64,000 nt of DNA from Muriicola jejuensis (GTDB lineage Bacteria; Bacteroidota; Bacteroidia; Flavobacteriales; Flavobacteriaceae): NCBI RefSeq assembly GCF_010671595.1, contig NZ_JAABOP010000006.1, positions 78,079-142,078 of the forward strand, given 5' to 3'. A program made the position numbers and the translations under genes. Of the stretch, positions 17,697-28,292 are shown in pieces; position 1 is the stretch's first letter; each line of letters begins with the position of its first letter. Under the pieces are notes generated by a model. It saw only the letters and a list, made by a program, of their open reading frames with translations, did no database searches and was not told the origin of the DNA.

Positions 17697-17726
17697 TTGA
17701 ATGTTGGTCGATTAGTGCTACCTTTG
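17697..17726 (+). promoter_or_regulatory. Bacteroidota-type promoter for der
   Basis: TTG at 17697-17699, 19-base spacer, TACCTTTG at 17719-17726, a full match to the -7 consensus TAnnTTTG. The der start codon is only 16 bases beyond it, so the leader must be very short. Confidence 0.65.
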
Positions 17727-17742
17727 CCCCAAGTTTTTAACT

Positions 17743-19044
17743 ATGAGTGCAATTGTGGCCATCGTGGGCCGACCCAATGTGGGGAAATCGACTTTCTTCA
17801 ACCGACTGATCCAGAGGCGGGAGGCCATCGTGGATGCCGTGAGTGGGGTGACCCGGGATCGGCATTACGGGAAAAGCGACTGGAACGGGAGGGAATTCAC
17901 TGTGATCGATACCGGGGGCTATGTCCTGGGCAGCGATGACGTGTTTGAGAAGGAGATCGACAAGCAGGTGGAACTCGCCATTGGGGAGGCCGATGCGGTC
18001 ATTTTCATGGTGGATGTGGAAACCGGTGTCACCGGCATGGACGAAGATGTAGCCAAATTGCTTCGCAGGGTGGATAAACCCGTTTTCCTGGCCGTAAACA
18101 AGGTCGACAATCCACAACGCCTGCAGGATGCGGTGGAATTCTATTCCCTCGGGCTGGGGGAATACTACCCAATCTCCAGTATCAATGGTAGCGGGAGCGG
18201 GGAACTGCTGGACGAACTGGTGAAAGTACTTCCGGAAAAGACGGAACAGGAAAGTGAACTGCCCAGGTTCGCCGTTGTGGGCCGCCCCAATGCGGGGAAA
18301 TCATCCTTTATCAATGCCCTGATCGGGGAAGAGCGGTACATCGTCACGGACATCGCAGGTACTACCCGAGACAGTATAGATACGAGATACAATCGCTTTG
18401 GCTTTGAGTTCAACCTGGTAGATACGGCCGGGATCAGGAGGAAGGCGAAGGTGAGGGAGGACCTGGAATTCTATTCGGTCATGAGGTCTATCAGGGCGAT
18501 CGAACACTGTGATGTCTGTATCCTGTTGCTGGATGCCACCAGGGGTTTTGACGGGCAGGTAGAGAATATTTTCTGGCTGGCCCAGAGGAACAATAAGGGG
18601 ATCGTCATCCTGGTAAACAAATGGGACCTGGTGGAGAAGGATACCCAATCCGTAAAGCAATATACCAAAGTCATCAAACAGGCTGTTGAACCCTTTACAG
18701 ATGTCCCTATCCTGTTTATCTCGGCCCTTACCAAACAGCGCATCTACAAGGCCATAGAAACGGCTGTGGAAGTTTACAAAAACCGCTCTAAGAGGATCCC
18801 TACGCGAAAATTAAATGACGTATTACTCCCGATCATCGAACATACCCCACCCCCTGCCTACAAGGGAAAGTATGTAAAGATCAAGTACATCACCCAACTT
18901 CCCACGCCCTATCCGCAATTTGCCTTTTTCTGCAACCTGCCCCAGTACGTGAGGGAACCTTATAAGCGTTTTCTGGAGAACAAACTCAGGGAGCACTTCG
19001 ACTTTACAGGGGTGCCGGTGACCATCTTTATGCGGAAGAAATAG
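17743..19044 (+). CDS. der: Ribosome-associated GTPase Der (EngA)
   Basis: 433 residues with two G domains in tandem: GRPNVGKS near residue 8 with DTGG and NKVD, and GRPNAGKS near residue 182 with DTAG and NKWD, then the C-terminal KH-like domain (about 350-433). This double-GTPase layout is unique to Der, which is needed for 50S subunit assembly. Length is normal for the family. It has its own promoter and converges on the lipoprotein gene at 19048. Confidence 0.97.
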   Translation: MSAIVAIVGRPNVGKSTFFNRLIQRREAIVDAVSGVTRDRHYGKSDWNGREFTVIDTGGYVLGSDDVFEKEIDKQVELAIGEADAVIFMVDVETGVTGMDEDVAKLLRRVDKPVFLAVNKVDNPQRLQDAVEFYSLGLGEYYPISSINGSGSGELLDELVKVLPEKTEQESELPRFAVVGRPNAGKSSFINALIGEERYIVTDIAGTTRDSIDTRYNRFGFEFNLVDTAGIRRKAKVREDLEFYSVMRSIRAIEHCDVCILLLDATRGFDGQVENIFWLAQRNNKGIVILVNKWDLVEKDTQSVKQYTKVIKQAVEPFTDVPILFISALTKQRIYKAIETAVEVYKNRSKRIPTRKLNDVLLPIIEHTPPPAYKGKYVKIKYITQLPTPYPQFAFFCNLPQYVREPYKRFLENKLREHFDFTGVPVTIFMRKK

Positions 19045-19047
19045 GAC

Positions 19048-19509
19048 CTAGTTCAGAATGATCGTAAATAATCCGGAATTAGGCCTGTATTCTACAAAGG
19101 TATTCCGGGAAGATAGTTCCAGGATCTCAAGGCGGTCCCCGCAGCAGGGATAATTGGTAACCTTAAAGCTTACGGAAATATCGATTTCCCAATCATTGGA
19201 GAGGAAAATGGTATAGTTATAGGTGCCTGCTTTCCAGTTGAAACTCGAAATCTGCATATAGCCCGAAGTAGCCCCTTGGGAATCAGGAAAAACCTTTATC
19301 TGCAATTCTTCGGTGGTGGCCCCCGCTACTTCTATATTTTCCAGGGTATAGGTCCCATTGGAGATCACATTCTGGCCTTCGGAGATCAATTCGAGATTGA
19401 TGGAATCCCCGGCGGCACAAAGAACGAGGGAGCAATCGATATCCTTTTCTTTCAGACAGCCCAGGAAGGTCAGGCATATACATCCCAGTAAAAGGTATCT
19501 CAATGACAT
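19048..19509 (-). CDS. Small lipoprotein of unknown function
   Basis: 153 residues. The signal LLLGCICLTFLGC gives a lipidation site most likely at Cys18, followed by LKEKDIDC. The mature part is beta-rich with repeated aromatic/hydrophobic alternation (YNYTIFLSNDWEIDISVSFK) and resembles a small Ig-like fold. Two further cysteines (PCCGD) may form a disulfide. No recognised family. It precedes the TPM genes on the same strand in transcription order only at its end, with 45 bases between 19509 and 19555. Confidence 0.65.
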   Translation of the reverse strand: MSLRYLLLGCICLTFLGCLKEKDIDCSLVLCAAGDSINLELISEGQNVISNGTYTLENIEVAGATTEELQIKVFPDSQGATSGYMQISSFNWKAGTYNYTIFLSNDWEIDISVSFKVTNYPCCGDRLEILELSSRNTFVEYRPNSGLFTIILN

Positions 19510-19554
19510 ATCTTTCTTTTTAGTGAGAGGGAGGAATGCGGTACGGGTTGCGTC

Positions 19555-20367
19555 TTACCATCCTCCGGACGCGCCTCCACCTCCGAAACCACCGCCTCCA
19601 AAGCCGCCTCCGAAGCCTCCTCCGCCAAAACCACCGCCTCCGAAACTTCCGCTACCGCCTTTATAGCTGCCACGGCCCATATTGCTCAGGATGATCACAT
19701 CCCAGATATCCAGTCCTTTATGTCGCCCGCCTCCTCTGCCGCCTCCTTTGTTCTTGCGGTTCGAATAGATGATGATCAGTACAATGACAAAGATCGCAAA
19801 AAGGATCAAGGTCAGTACCACAATGGCTTTCACCCCTTTGGATACTGGATTGGAATTCTCCGTAAGTGCTTTCTGGAATTCCCCGTTGAGTACCTGGAAG
19901 ATGGCATCGGCTCCTTTGTTGAGTCCGCTGGCATAGTCCCCTTTCCTGAATTCCGGTACGATGATGAGGTCGATGATCCTGCTGCACATGGCATCGGTGA
20001 GTTCTCCTTCCACCCCATAGCCTGTGTTGATGCCTATTTTTCGATCGTCATTAGCTACCAGGATCAGGACCCCGTTATCTTCCTTTTCCTGTCCTATGCC
20101 CCATTTTTGACCCCACTGGGCGCCCAGGTAGTTGATGTCCTCCCCTTCGGTAGAGGCGATGATCGCCACCACGATCTGGGTGGAGGTGGTGTCTGAATAC
20201 CGGATGAGCTTTTCTTCCAGGGCTTTGCGGTCGCTCTGGGACAGAAGGGATACGTAATCATATACGCTGGTTTGAAGCGTAGGCTTGTCAGGGATGGTAA
20301 ACTGAGCCTGCGCCTGGGAAAGGACACACAGGAAAAGAAGAAGGATGTTAACCTTTAGATACTTCAT
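19555..20367 (-). CDS. TPM domain protein with glycine-rich tail
   Basis: 270 residues: signal peptide (about 1-21), TPM domain (about 25-150) with YVSLLSQSDRKALEEKL, VVAIIASTEGEDINYLGAQW, a DNGVLILVANDDRKIGI strand and the GYGVEGELTDA motif, a membrane helix at about 180-200, and a C-terminal tail of about 35 residues made of GGGGFGGG repeats ending SGGW. TPM (YgcG-like) proteins are envelope proteins of poorly known role; the related plant protein acts in photosystem repair. It overlaps the next TPM gene upstream by 20 bases and forms an operon with it and lemA. Confidence 0.88.
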   Translation of the reverse strand: MKYLKVNILLLFLCVLSQAQAQFTIPDKPTLQTSVYDYVSLLSQSDRKALEEKLIRYSDTTSTQIVVAIIASTEGEDINYLGAQWGQKWGIGQEKEDNGVLILVANDDRKIGINTGYGVEGELTDAMCSRIIDLIIVPEFRKGDYASGLNKGADAIFQVLNGEFQKALTENSNPVSKGVKAIVVLTLILFAIFVIVLIIIYSNRKNKGGGRGGGRHKGLDIWDVIILSNMGRGSYKGGSGSFGGGGFGGGGFGGGFGGGGFGGGGASGGW

Positions 20368-20791
20368 TGCTCAATTCATTTTTGTCATCGCTCCGATAAG
20401 GGAAGTGTTCTTTCAGTTCCTCCCCGGCCTTCAGGATGCCTTCGACGATCCCCTGTTTGAAACGACCTTGCTTAAAATGTCCCTGTATCACCTCTTTGGT
20501 ATCGTTCCAAAAAGTTTCAGGAACCACCTCATTGATGCCCTGGTCTCCATAGATGACAAAGGTCCTGTCCAGGACAGCGATGTACAGGAGTACCCCATTT
20601 GCATGCCGGGTCTTGTTCATCTCCAGTTCCTGAAAAACCTCCCTGGCCCGCTCATAATGATCTTTTTTAGTGGTTGGTTCGATATGCACCCGTATCTCCC
20701 CGGAAGTATTTTTCTCCGCCTTTCTGATAGCTTCGACGATCTCCTGTTCTTCTTCGGGTGTCAGAAATGCTTCTACCTTGGATTCTGCCAT
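20348..20791 (-). CDS. TPM domain protein, short form
   Basis: 147 residues with no signal peptide or membrane helix. It holds a single TPM domain: AIRKAEKNTSGEIRVHIEPT, NGVLLYIAVLDRTFVIYGDQ and a GINEVVPETFW segment. It lies between lemA (4 bases upstream) and the long TPM gene (20-base overlap), all on the minus strand. LemA plus one long and one short TPM protein is a recurrent Bacteroidota arrangement, which suggests a shared complex at the membrane. Biochemical role unknown. Confidence 0.85.
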   Translation of the reverse strand: MAESKVEAFLTPEEEQEIVEAIRKAEKNTSGEIRVHIEPTTKKDHYERAREVFQELEMNKTRHANGVLLYIAVLDRTFVIYGDQGINEVVPETFWNDTKEVIQGHFKQGRFKQGIVEGILKAGEELKEHFPYRSDDKNELSNEVSKG

Positions 20792-20795
20792 CGGT

Positions 20796-21395
20796 CTAGT
20801 TAAATTCGAAGTTTACGTCCGGTGCGTTCTCAGACCCGGGATTGGCCTGGTAGCGTGCCATTTCCTCAAAGCCGAACCACCCGGCCAGCAGTTTGTTGGG
20901 GAATTTGGTGGTGTGAATGTCGTAGGTGTTCACCGCTTCATTATAGCGGTCTCTGGCCACATTGATCCTGTTCTCCGTGCCTTCTAACTGGGACTGGAGA
21001 TCGAGGAAATTCTGGTTGGCCTTCAGGTCGGGATAGCGCTCTACGGTCACCAAAAGACGGGACAGGGCAGAGGACAAGCCGGTCTGTGCCTCCTGGAAGG
21101 CAGCCATTTTTTCAGGCGTCAGGTCGTTGACATCGATGCTTGTAGATGTGGCCTTTGCTCTGGCCTTGATCACGTCAGTAAGCGTACCCCTTTCAAAATC
21201 GGCCGCGCCCTGCACGGTCTTGACCAGGTTTCCGATCAGGTCGTTCCTCCGTTGATAGGAACTCTCCACATTGGACCAGGCTGTTTTTGCATTGGCCTGG
21301 TATTCTACGGCAGTGTTGTTGAATCCTACCGCCCACTGGTAGACCCCGAATGCGATCACCACCAGGATAATTACGGGAATTAACCATTTTTTCAT
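20796..21395 (-). CDS. lemA: LemA family protein
   Basis: 199 residues. An N-terminal membrane anchor (about 4-22, LIPVIILVVIAFGVYQWAV) is followed by the long helical LemA domain, with the typical VEYQANAKTAWSNVESSYQR, RRNDLIGNLVKTVQG and LKANQNFLDLQSQLEGTENR segments and NRYNEAVNTY near the end. LemA proteins are membrane-anchored helical bundles of unclear function, usually adjacent to TPM genes as here. First gene of a three-gene operon. Confidence 0.93.
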   Translation of the reverse strand: MKKWLIPVIILVVIAFGVYQWAVGFNNTAVEYQANAKTAWSNVESSYQRRNDLIGNLVKTVQGAADFERGTLTDVIKARAKATSTSIDVNDLTPEKMAAFQEAQTGLSSALSRLLVTVERYPDLKANQNFLDLQSQLEGTENRINVARDRYNEAVNTYDIHTTKFPNKLLAGWFGFEEMARYQANPGSENAPDVNFEFN

Positions 21396-21453
21396 TTGTG
21401 TTCTGAATTAAAGTTAGGTATCTATTTGTCTCAAAACCGCACTGAATGTTACA

Positions 21454-21783
21454 TCAGAGCTGGTTCTTGATCTTGATAAGTTCGGCCTTCACCTTTTCGA
21501 GTTTCTGGATAATCTCGAAGTTGTTAAGGGTCTTTTTGCGCTCCTCCTTTAAATGGATCTTCGCCCCCTCCAGGGTAAAACCGCGCTCTTTTACCAAGTG
21601 GTAGATCAGGTGGAGGTTCTTGATGTCCTCAGGGGTGAACTTGCGGTTGCCCTTGGCATTCTTCTTGGGCTGAAGCACGTCGAACTCCTTTTCCCAGAAA
21701 CGGATCAGGGAAGTGTTCACATCGAAGGCCCTGGCGACTTCGCCTATGCCGTAATACCGTTTTTCAGGAAGTTCTATATGCAT
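21454..21783 (-). CDS. MerR-family transcriptional regulator
   Basis: 109 residues. The N-terminal winged HTH (about 7-75) reads YYGIGEVARAFDVNTSLIRF then WEKEFDVLQPKKNAKGNRKF, standard for MerR; a short dimerisation coiled coil follows (LEKVKAELIKIKNQL). There is no effector-binding domain and no metal-binding cysteines. The start codon overlaps the TAA of the M23 peptidase gene by one base, so the pair is coupled. In many flavobacteria this regulator sits beside an M23 peptidase and alaS, as here; its target is unknown. Confidence 0.9.
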   Translation of the reverse strand: MHIELPEKRYYGIGEVARAFDVNTSLIRFWEKEFDVLQPKKNAKGNRKFTPEDIKNLHLIYHLVKERGFTLEGAKIHLKEERKKTLNNFEIIQKLEKVKAELIKIKNQL

Positions 21784-22760
21784 TAGTCAAGCGATTGGTT
21801 CTCCTGGTTAGCGTATTTCAGCATGTTCTCGAACTCCTCGGCGGTTAAACTGCCGTAGTAGAAGTTGATGGGGTTGATGCGCTCCTCGTCTTTCCATACC
21901 TCGTAATGGAGGTGGGGGGCTTCAGACCTCCCGGTACTCCCGATAAAACCTATGAGGTCGCCTCGTTTTACCTTCTGCCCCCTCTTTACGTTGTAATTGC
22001 TCAAATGGGCGTAAAGGGACATATATCCGTAGCCGTGATCGATCCTGATATGTTTGCCGTAACCAGAAGCATTGTTGTCTGCCCGTGACACCATACCGTC
22101 TCCTGTGGCGTAGATGGGAACTCCTTTAGGAGCCGTGAAATCCATCCCCCAGTGCATTTTTCGGGCCTTGGTAAATGGATCGGACCTCCAGCCGTATCCT
22201 GAGGCCATGCGCGTCAGGTCCTCATTCTTTACCGGCTGTATCGCCGGAATGGCGGCCAACAGTTTTTCCTTGTCCTCCGCGAGTTTGGTGATCTCATCCA
22301 GGGAACGCGACTGTATCACCATCTGTTTCTGGATCACGTCCAGTCTCCTGGTCGTCGCGATGATCATTTCCGAATTGTTGAAGCCTTCGAGGGATTTGTA
22401 GCGGTTCACCCCTCCGAAACCGGCCCGCCTCTGCTCCTCAGGGATAGGGTTAGCCTCAAAATACAGGCGGTAGATGTTGTTGTCCCTGTCCTCAATATTG
22501 GCCAGGACCTGTTCTATCTGCTCCATTTTTTTATTGAGCAGTTGGAACCTGAGCTCGTAATTCTTTAGTTCCCTCGAAAGGGATAATTCCCTGGGAGTAT
22601 TCAGGATATTCGTGTTGAGGAGGAAGATGAGGCCGAGGAAGCCAAAAAGGGCAGAACCCAGGATAAAAAGGAAGATGTTCCTATAACGACGGGATTTCTT
22701 GAGCTCTATTTTCCGATAGGAAAGCGTGTCCGGGTCGTAATAGTACTTAACTTTAGACAT
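21783..22760 (-). CDS. M23 family metallopeptidase
   Basis: 325 residues. One N-terminal membrane helix (about 28-48) is followed by a coiled-coil region and a LytM/M23 domain (about 190-300). The zinc motifs are complete: MHWGMDF (HxxxD) and APHLHYEV (HxH), with GYGYMSLYAHLS and GFIGSTGRSE between them. It should be an inner-membrane-anchored peptidoglycan endopeptidase facing the periplasm. Divergent from alaS, with about 100 bases between start codons. Confidence 0.93.
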   Translation of the reverse strand: MSKVKYYYDPDTLSYRKIELKKSRRYRNIFLFILGSALFGFLGLIFLLNTNILNTPRELSLSRELKNYELRFQLLNKKMEQIEQVLANIEDRDNNIYRLYFEANPIPEEQRRAGFGGVNRYKSLEGFNNSEMIIATTRRLDVIQKQMVIQSRSLDEITKLAEDKEKLLAAIPAIQPVKNEDLTRMASGYGWRSDPFTKARKMHWGMDFTAPKGVPIYATGDGMVSRADNNASGYGKHIRIDHGYGYMSLYAHLSNYNVKRGQKVKRGDLIGFIGSTGRSEAPHLHYEVWKDEERINPINFYYGSLTAEEFENMLKYANQENQSLD

Positions 22761-22775
22761 GTATGTAAATTATCC

Positions 22776-22783
22776 TATTTTTG
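22776..22783 (+). promoter_or_regulatory. Candidate -7 element of the alaS promoter
   Basis: TATTTTTG matches TAnnTTTG. No TTG is present at the usual distance upstream (the region has TTAAC/TTTAG), so only half of the promoter is supported. The alaS ATG is 81 bases further. Confidence 0.4.
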
Positions 22784-22864
22784 TGCTTCCAACGTATCAA
22801 AACAAACAAATATAAAAATTGTTTTGCAGATAGCGTTAAAATTACCATAACCTTAGTTTTTTCT

Positions 22865-25477
22865 ATGACTTCCAGCGAGATACGTGAAAAATTCCTGTCT
22901 TTTTTCAAGGGCAAGAACCACACCATCGTGCCCTCTGCCCCCATGGTGATCAAGGATGATCCCACTCTGATGTTCACCAATGCCGGGATGAACCAATTCA
23001 AGGAGTATTTCCTGGGAAACAGCATTTCCAAACACCCGCGAATTGCGGATACGCAAAAATGCCTCAGGGTAAGCGGGAAGCACAACGACCTGGAAGAGGT
23101 GGGAAAGGATACTTACCACCACACCATGTTCGAGATGCTCGGCAACTGGAGTTTTGGAGACTATTTCAAGAAAGAGGCCATTGCCTGGGCCTGGGAATTA
23201 CTGACCGAAGTGTACAAGATCGACAAGGAGAGCCTTTACGTATCGGTATTTGAGGGGAGCGAGGACGATAATCTCACACTGGATCAGGAGGCCTATGACC
23301 TCTGGAAAGCTATTGTCCCTGAAAACCGCATCATTCTGGGGAGCAAGAAGGACAATTTCTGGGAAATGGGAGACCAGGGCCCCTGCGGACCCTGTTCGGA
23401 GATCCACGTAGACATAAGGCCGGCTTCAGAGAAAGCCAAGGTGGCAGGCGCCAGCCTTGTGAATCAGGACCACCCGGAGGTGATCGAGATCTGGAACCTC
23501 GTTTTTATACAATACAACCGAAAAGCCGACGGGTCTTTGGAGCCACTTCCCGAGAAACACGTGGATACGGGGATGGGGTTCGAACGCCTCTCCATGGTGC
23601 TGCAGGGGGTCAACTCCAGCTACGACTCCGATATCTTCCGGCCCATCCTCAAGGAGGTGGAATCGATCACCGGGGAAGCATATGGATCGGATCCTGAAAA
23701 GGACATCGCCATGCGTGTGGTGGCAGACCATATCAGGGCGGTGGCTTTTTCCATTGCAGATGGGCAGTTACCGAGCAACAACGGAGCGGGTTATGTCATC
23801 AGGCGCATCCTGAGAAGGGCCGTGAGATACGGCTTCACCTTCCTCGGGACTCATGAACCCTTCCTCTTCAAGCTGGTGAAAGTACTCGTGACTCAAATGG
23901 GTACTGCTTTCCCCGAATTGAAACGACAGTCGGCCCTGATAGAGAACGTGGTACGGGAAGAAGAACATTCTTTTCTAAAAACCCTGGAACAAGGGCTCGT
24001 CCTTCTGGACGAGGTCATTTCCGGGACCAAAGGCAAAGTGGTCGACGGTCAGAAGGCCTTTGAACTATACGATACCTTCGGGTTCCCCATAGATCTGACG
24101 AGCCTCATTTTGGGGGAGAAAGGATATACCCTGGATACAGAAGGGTTCGAAAAGGCCATGCAGGAGCAGAAATCCCGTTCGAGGTCGGCTTCCGAGGTGG
24201 CCAAGGACGACTGGCAGGTAGTTCACACCAATGGGGAACAGGAGTTCCTCGGGTACGACCAGCTCGAAGCGGAGGTGAGGCTGGTGAAGTACCGGAAAAT
24301 CACGACCAAGAAGGATAAGACCCAGTTTCAGCTGGTCTTTGACAAGACCCCGTTCTATCCGGAAGGAGGCGGACAGGTAGGGGATATGGGCTATTTGGAA
24401 GTACCCAACGGGGATGTGGTCTATATCCTGGATACCAAAAAAGAGAACAACGAGATCGTGCACTACGCCAAAAACCTCCCCAAGCATCTGAACGAGTCCC
24501 TGACGGCCGTTGTAAACAAGGTTGCGAGGGCAAATACGGAAAGGAATCACAGCGCTACCCATCTGCTACACCAAGCGTTAAGGAATGTTTTAGGTTCCCA
24601 TGTGGAACAAAAGGGATCGGCCGTACATCCAGGTCATTTGCGGTTCGATTTCTCGCATTTTGCAAAACTTACAAATGAGGAGCTTACGAGAGTAGAGGAT
24701 TTTGTCAACGAACGCATTCACGAACACTTACCCTTGCAGGAAAACCGCCAGGTTTCCATGAAGGAAGCCATGAAGGAAGGCGCCATCGCTCTATTTGGTG
24801 AAAAGTATGGTGACCAGGTCCGTACCATTCGATTTGGGAATTCCATTGAACTCTGCGGAGGCACACACGTAAAGAACACTGCCGAGATCTGGCATTTTAA
24901 GATCGTTTCAGAAGGGGCGATCGCTGCTGGGGTGCGCAGGATCGAAGCCATTACTTCTGATGCCGTGTTGAACCATTATGAAGAAAAAGAAGGACAGCTC
25001 GACGAGATCAAAGCCCGTTTAAAGAGTAGTGGAGACCCGGTAAAGGCTATCGAAGGCCTCATTGAGGAAAATGCCCAGCTAAAAAAAGAGATAGAAGCCC
25101 TGCAAAAAGACAAGGCAAAAGGCCTCAAAGCAGAGATCAAAAAGGAGCTGGAACAAAGAGAAGACTACAAATTTCTTTCAAGGGAAGTGGACCTCGATGC
25201 CGGAGCTATGAAGGACCTCTCCTTTGAGATGGGGCAAGAGGTAGACAACCTATTCCTTCTGCTTGGGTCGGAAAAGGACGGTAAGGCTTTGTTGAGCTGT
25301 TATATTTCAAAGGACCTTGCTAATGCAAAAGGCTGGAATGCCGGGCAGATCGTAAGGGAACTGGGGAAATTCATACAGGGGGGCGGAGGAGGTCAGCCCT
25401 TCTTTGCAACGGCCGGGGGGAAGAATCCGGAAGGGATCAAAGAGGCGCTCGAAAAAGTGCGTTCCCTCTTAACCTGA
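22865..25477 (+). CDS. alaS: Alanyl-tRNA synthetase
   Basis: 870 residues from the ATG at 22865 ([20 protein letters not shown]), the usual AlaRS start; the open frame further upstream overlaps the promoter. The class II catalytic core has [16 protein letters not shown] and the [10 protein letters not shown] region; the editing domain has NHSATHLLH and the CGGTH motif; the C-terminal oligomerisation/C-Ala domain includes [15 protein letters not shown]. Length is normal. The enzyme charges tRNA-Ala in the cytoplasm and clears Ser/Gly mischarging. A GSCFA gene follows after 4 bases. Confidence 0.98.
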   Translation: MTSSEIREKFLSFFKGKNHTIVPSAPMVIKDDPTLMFTNAGMNQFKEYFLGNSISKHPRIADTQKCLRVSGKHNDLEEVGKDTYHHTMFEMLGNWSFGDYFKKEAIAWAWELLTEVYKIDKESLYVSVFEGSEDDNLTLDQEAYDLWKAIVPENRIILGSKKDNFWEMGDQGPCGPCSEIHVDIRPASEKAKVAGASLVNQDHPEVIEIWNLVFIQYNRKADGSLEPLPEKHVDTGMGFERLSMVLQGVNSSYDSDIFRPILKEVESITGEAYGSDPEKDIAMRVVADHIRAVAFSIADGQLPSNNGAGYVIRRILRRAVRYGFTFLGTHEPFLFKLVKVLVTQMGTAFPELKRQSALIENVVREEEHSFLKTLEQGLVLLDEVISGTKGKVVDGQKAFELYDTFGFPIDLTSLILGEKGYTLDTEGFEKAMQEQKSRSRSASEVAKDDWQVVHTNGEQEFLGYDQLEAEVRLVKYRKITTKKDKTQFQLVFDKTPFYPEGGGQVGDMGYLEVPNGDVVYILDTKKENNEIVHYAKNLPKHLNESLTAVVNKVARANTERNHSATHLLHQALRNVLGSHVEQKGSAVHPGHLRFDFSHFAKLTNEELTRVEDFVNERIHEHLPLQENRQVSMKEAMKEGAIALFGEKYGDQVRTIRFGNSIELCGGTHVKNTAEIWHFKIVSEGAIAAGVRRIEAITSDAVLNHYEEKEGQLDEIKARLKSSGDPVKAIEGLIEENAQLKKEIEALQKDKAKGLKAEIKKELEQREDYKFLSREVDLDAGAMKDLSFEMGQEVDNLFLLLGSEKDGKALLSCYISKDLANAKGWNAGQIVRELGKFIQGGGGGQPFFATAGGKNPEGIKEALEKVRSLLT

Positions 25478-25481
25478 CCCC

Positions 25482-26447
25482 ATGGAACTCCAGACCCGGC
25501 TTACACTGCCACACCACCCTCAACCGATCTCTTATCAGGGAAAGGTCCTGCTGCTGGGTTCCTGTTTTGCAGGGCACATAGGGGGAAAACTATCCCATTA
25601 TCAGTTCCGGAACACCCTCAACCCCTTTGGTACCCTTTTTCAACCCAGGGCGATCGCAAACCTTCTCGACAGGGCTCTTACAAGGCGTTATTTCAGGGAA
25701 GAGGATTGTTTTTACCACCGGGAAAGGTGGCATTCTCATGAGGTCCATTCGGACCTGAGCAACCCCGCTAGGGAGGAACTGATCAAAACCCTCAACAGGA
25801 GAATCGAGGAGACCGGGGAACTGCTTTCAGGGATCTCCCATCTGGTGATCACCCTGGGTACTGCCTGGGGTTACATCCGAAAGGACAATGGCCAATGGGT
25901 GGCCAACTGCCATAAAGTACCCCAAAAGGAATTTGAAAAGGTCCTTGCCTCACCCGATGAGATCCTGAAAGAACTCCGAAAGGCGCTATCCGATCTTTTT
26001 AAGATCAACCCGGGTATCTCGGTCATCTTCACCGTCTCTCCGGTAAGGCACAGTAAAGATGGTTTTGTCGAAAACCAGAGGAGCAAGTCGCACCTCTTTG
26101 TGGCCCTGCATCAGCTCCTTGAAGAATTCGAGGACAGGGGTGTTTTCTATTTTCCGGCCTATGAACTCCTGATGGACGAACTAAGGGACTACCGTTTCTA
26201 CGAAGCCGATATGCTGCATCCCAACACATTGGCGGTCGACTACATTTGGGAACGGTTCAGGGAATCCTGTATCATCCCTGCCGATGAGCCGGTTATGACC
26301 AGGGTGGGAGAGATCCGCAGGGGTATGCAGCACAGGCCTTTTTACCCTGATTCTCTAGAATATAAAACGTTTAAGGCGGATCTCGCTGAGAAAATAAAAG
26401 ACCTGAAGAAGGAATATCCCTTTATGACTTTCGGGTCGGGCCTATGA
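25482..26447 (+). CDS. GSCFA domain protein
   Basis: 321 residues. The defining block LLLGSCFAGHIGGKL is at about residue 23, where Ser is in a GDSL-like nucleophile position, with HLVITLGTAWGYIR and ADMLHPNTLAVDYIWERF further on, the latter giving an SGNH-like Asp/His pair (D..HPN). The protein is likely a cytoplasmic SGNH-type hydrolase of unknown substrate. It starts 4 bases after alaS, so co-transcription is likely, and overlaps the convergent phenylalanine hydroxylase gene by 6 bases at its 3' end. Confidence 0.88.
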   Translation: MELQTRLTLPHHPQPISYQGKVLLLGSCFAGHIGGKLSHYQFRNTLNPFGTLFQPRAIANLLDRALTRRYFREEDCFYHRERWHSHEVHSDLSNPAREELIKTLNRRIEETGELLSGISHLVITLGTAWGYIRKDNGQWVANCHKVPQKEFEKVLASPDEILKELRKALSDLFKINPGISVIFTVSPVRHSKDGFVENQRSKSHLFVALHQLLEEFEDRGVFYFPAYELLMDELRDYRFYEADMLHPNTLAVDYIWERFRESCIIPADEPVMTRVGEIRRGMQHRPFYPDSLEYKTFKADLAEKIKDLKKEYPFMTFGSGL

Positions 26448-28196
26448 GGTCACTTTTACAGCATCTACCAGGCTGATACCGTCATCGATGAGGTGCCCGA
26501 GGTCCGGATGTTCCTGTTTTACTTCCTGGAGGTGGTCAAAGATCTCACTGGCAAATTCTTCATCCCGATTGTTCCTTGCGAGCTCGTAAAGTTCCACGGA
26601 AAGCAACCAGTCTTGCGGATAGTTTTCTTTTAGTTCCTTAAAGACCTTGTTCCTTGAGATTGTGGTATTGGTACCCTCACGGAATTCCCTGATCTGCTGA
26701 TAGAGTTGCTGCAGTTTTTTGCGTTCGGGGGAGATGACGGGTTTGATGGTCGTACTGGTCACCTTATGGGTGATGAGGTCGAAACTCGACAGGTCGGCAG
26801 GGCCATTGAAGGCAGAAACGATCTTGTCTCCTACGGCCATGTGGTAAAGGCCGTAAGAAGGTTCAAAAAGTACGGTATCCCCATGGGTCACGGTGCAGTC
26901 CTTAAAGGTGATCAGGATGATCTCCCCTCTCAGATTTCGGGTACCGGTGATGATCTCCCCTTCTACCTTGATGCCCCCCTCGAATTCCAGGATCTTTCGT
27001 TCCCCTTCGTAAATGTTGTAGGCTTTGAGGTCGCGCGGACTCATATCCTCTATGGCGAGGTTGATCCCTTTTAATTTTCCAATGGGCGAGCCAAAACCAT
27101 CGGGATGGTTCTTGGTGCTGTGGCCCACGAGTTCCTTTTCGCGATAGGCCAGGGCGGTGGCCCCCGTGGTCTGTATGTAGACCGGGAGGCTCTGATGTTC
27201 AATGACCTGTGTAAAGGATCCTGAGATCTGCAGGCCGGTACTCAGTTCCACGGTGCAGAGTTCCCTGGAGGAGATCGCCTTTTTAACCCCGTCCAGCCCT
27301 CCTTTGCGAAGGGCCATGGTGTTGGCGAATTCTTCCAGAACCTGACTCAGGTAAGCGAAGTCAGGGGTCACGAACAACTGTGGCTGTGGCTTTGTAATGT
27401 CGAAGGACGTATGGGCCGCCTCAATGGAATAGGGCACTTTTTTTACCTTGTCTGTCATGCACCAGGCGCTTTCACCTATGGAGGAAAGCAGGCCTGCCCC
27501 GTAGATCCTGGGATGGTCCAGGGTGCCGATCAGGCCGTATTCTACGGTCCACCAGTGCAGATTTCTGATCAGGGCGATCTCACTGGGTTCCCCCATGTTG
27601 TTCTGGAGCTCTTCTATCTTCTTCTCCGCTTCCTCAATGGTTTCCTCAGGGGTTCCCGGGGCTTCCTTGATGATGGAGAGGTGTCTTACCGCCTCGTACA
27701 ATTCGTGGTCTTTTGAATTGGAAAGCGCCTTGCTCCCTATTTCTCCGAACCTCCTGAGGTATTCAGCATATTCAGGATTTGCAATGATAGGCGCATGCCC
27801 GGCCCCTTCGTGTATGATGTCCGGGGCGGGGGTGTATTCGATGTGTTCGAGCTGGCGAATATCCCCTGCGATTACCAGGACGTTATACGCCTGAAACTCC
27901 ATAAAGGCCGAAGGGGGTATGAAACCATCTACGGCAACGGCCGCCCATCCGATCTCCTTCAAAATCCGGTTCATCCCGTACATGTTGGGGATGTGGTCTA
28001 TGGAGATCCCCGTTTTCTTTAGTCCATCCACATAGGAATCGTGGGCCACCTTGCTGAGATAGTCAACGTTCTTCCGCATCACATATCTCCATACGGCCTG
28101 ATCTATAGCGGTGTATTCCTCATAATTCTGGGGTTTGATATACTGCTTCAGATGCTTGGGCAATTTATCCAGGATGGGATTGCTCTGGTAGCTCAT
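26442..28196 (-). CDS. Phenylalanine 4-monooxygenase, long Bacteroidota form
   Basis: 584 residues, about twice the length of proteobacterial PhhA. The N-terminal half is the aromatic amino acid hydroxylase domain: IIHEGAGHAPIIANPEYAEY carries the two iron-binding histidines (HExxH), and a glutamate ligand is expected around ALIRNLHWWTVEYGLIG. The C-terminal 250 residues are a separate region with beta-rich sequence (GEIILITFKDCTVTHGDTVL) found in Bacteroidota homologues. It should convert phenylalanine to tyrosine using a pterin cofactor. Single gene, convergent with the GSCFA gene. Confidence 0.9.
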   Translation of the reverse strand: MSYQSNPILDKLPKHLKQYIKPQNYEEYTAIDQAVWRYVMRKNVDYLSKVAHDSYVDGLKKTGISIDHIPNMYGMNRILKEIGWAAVAVDGFIPPSAFMEFQAYNVLVIAGDIRQLEHIEYTPAPDIIHEGAGHAPIIANPEYAEYLRRFGEIGSKALSNSKDHELYEAVRHLSIIKEAPGTPEETIEEAEKKIEELQNNMGEPSEIALIRNLHWWTVEYGLIGTLDHPRIYGAGLLSSIGESAWCMTDKVKKVPYSIEAAHTSFDITKPQPQLFVTPDFAYLSQVLEEFANTMALRKGGLDGVKKAISSRELCTVELSTGLQISGSFTQVIEHQSLPVYIQTTGATALAYREKELVGHSTKNHPDGFGSPIGKLKGINLAIEDMSPRDLKAYNIYEGERKILEFEGGIKVEGEIITGTRNLRGEIILITFKDCTVTHGDTVLFEPSYGLYHMAVGDKIVSAFNGPADLSSFDLITHKVTSTTIKPVISPERKKLQQLYQQIREFREGTNTTISRNKVFKELKENYPQDWLLSVELYELARNNRDEEFASEIFDHLQEVKQEHPDLGHLIDDGISLVDAVKVTS

Positions 28197-28292
28197 ATGA
28201 CGGGTTTTAGTTCACCTTCAAAGGTACGAAATCAGGGGGATAATTTCATGATTAATGGGCTTGCTGAAAGCTAGTGTGTGAGACATCTCCCA

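Noticed and set aside
19555..19660. Plus-strand proline-rich frame opposite the TPM glycine tail
   Set aside because: It is only the complement of the GGGGFGGG coding repeat and has no other coding features.
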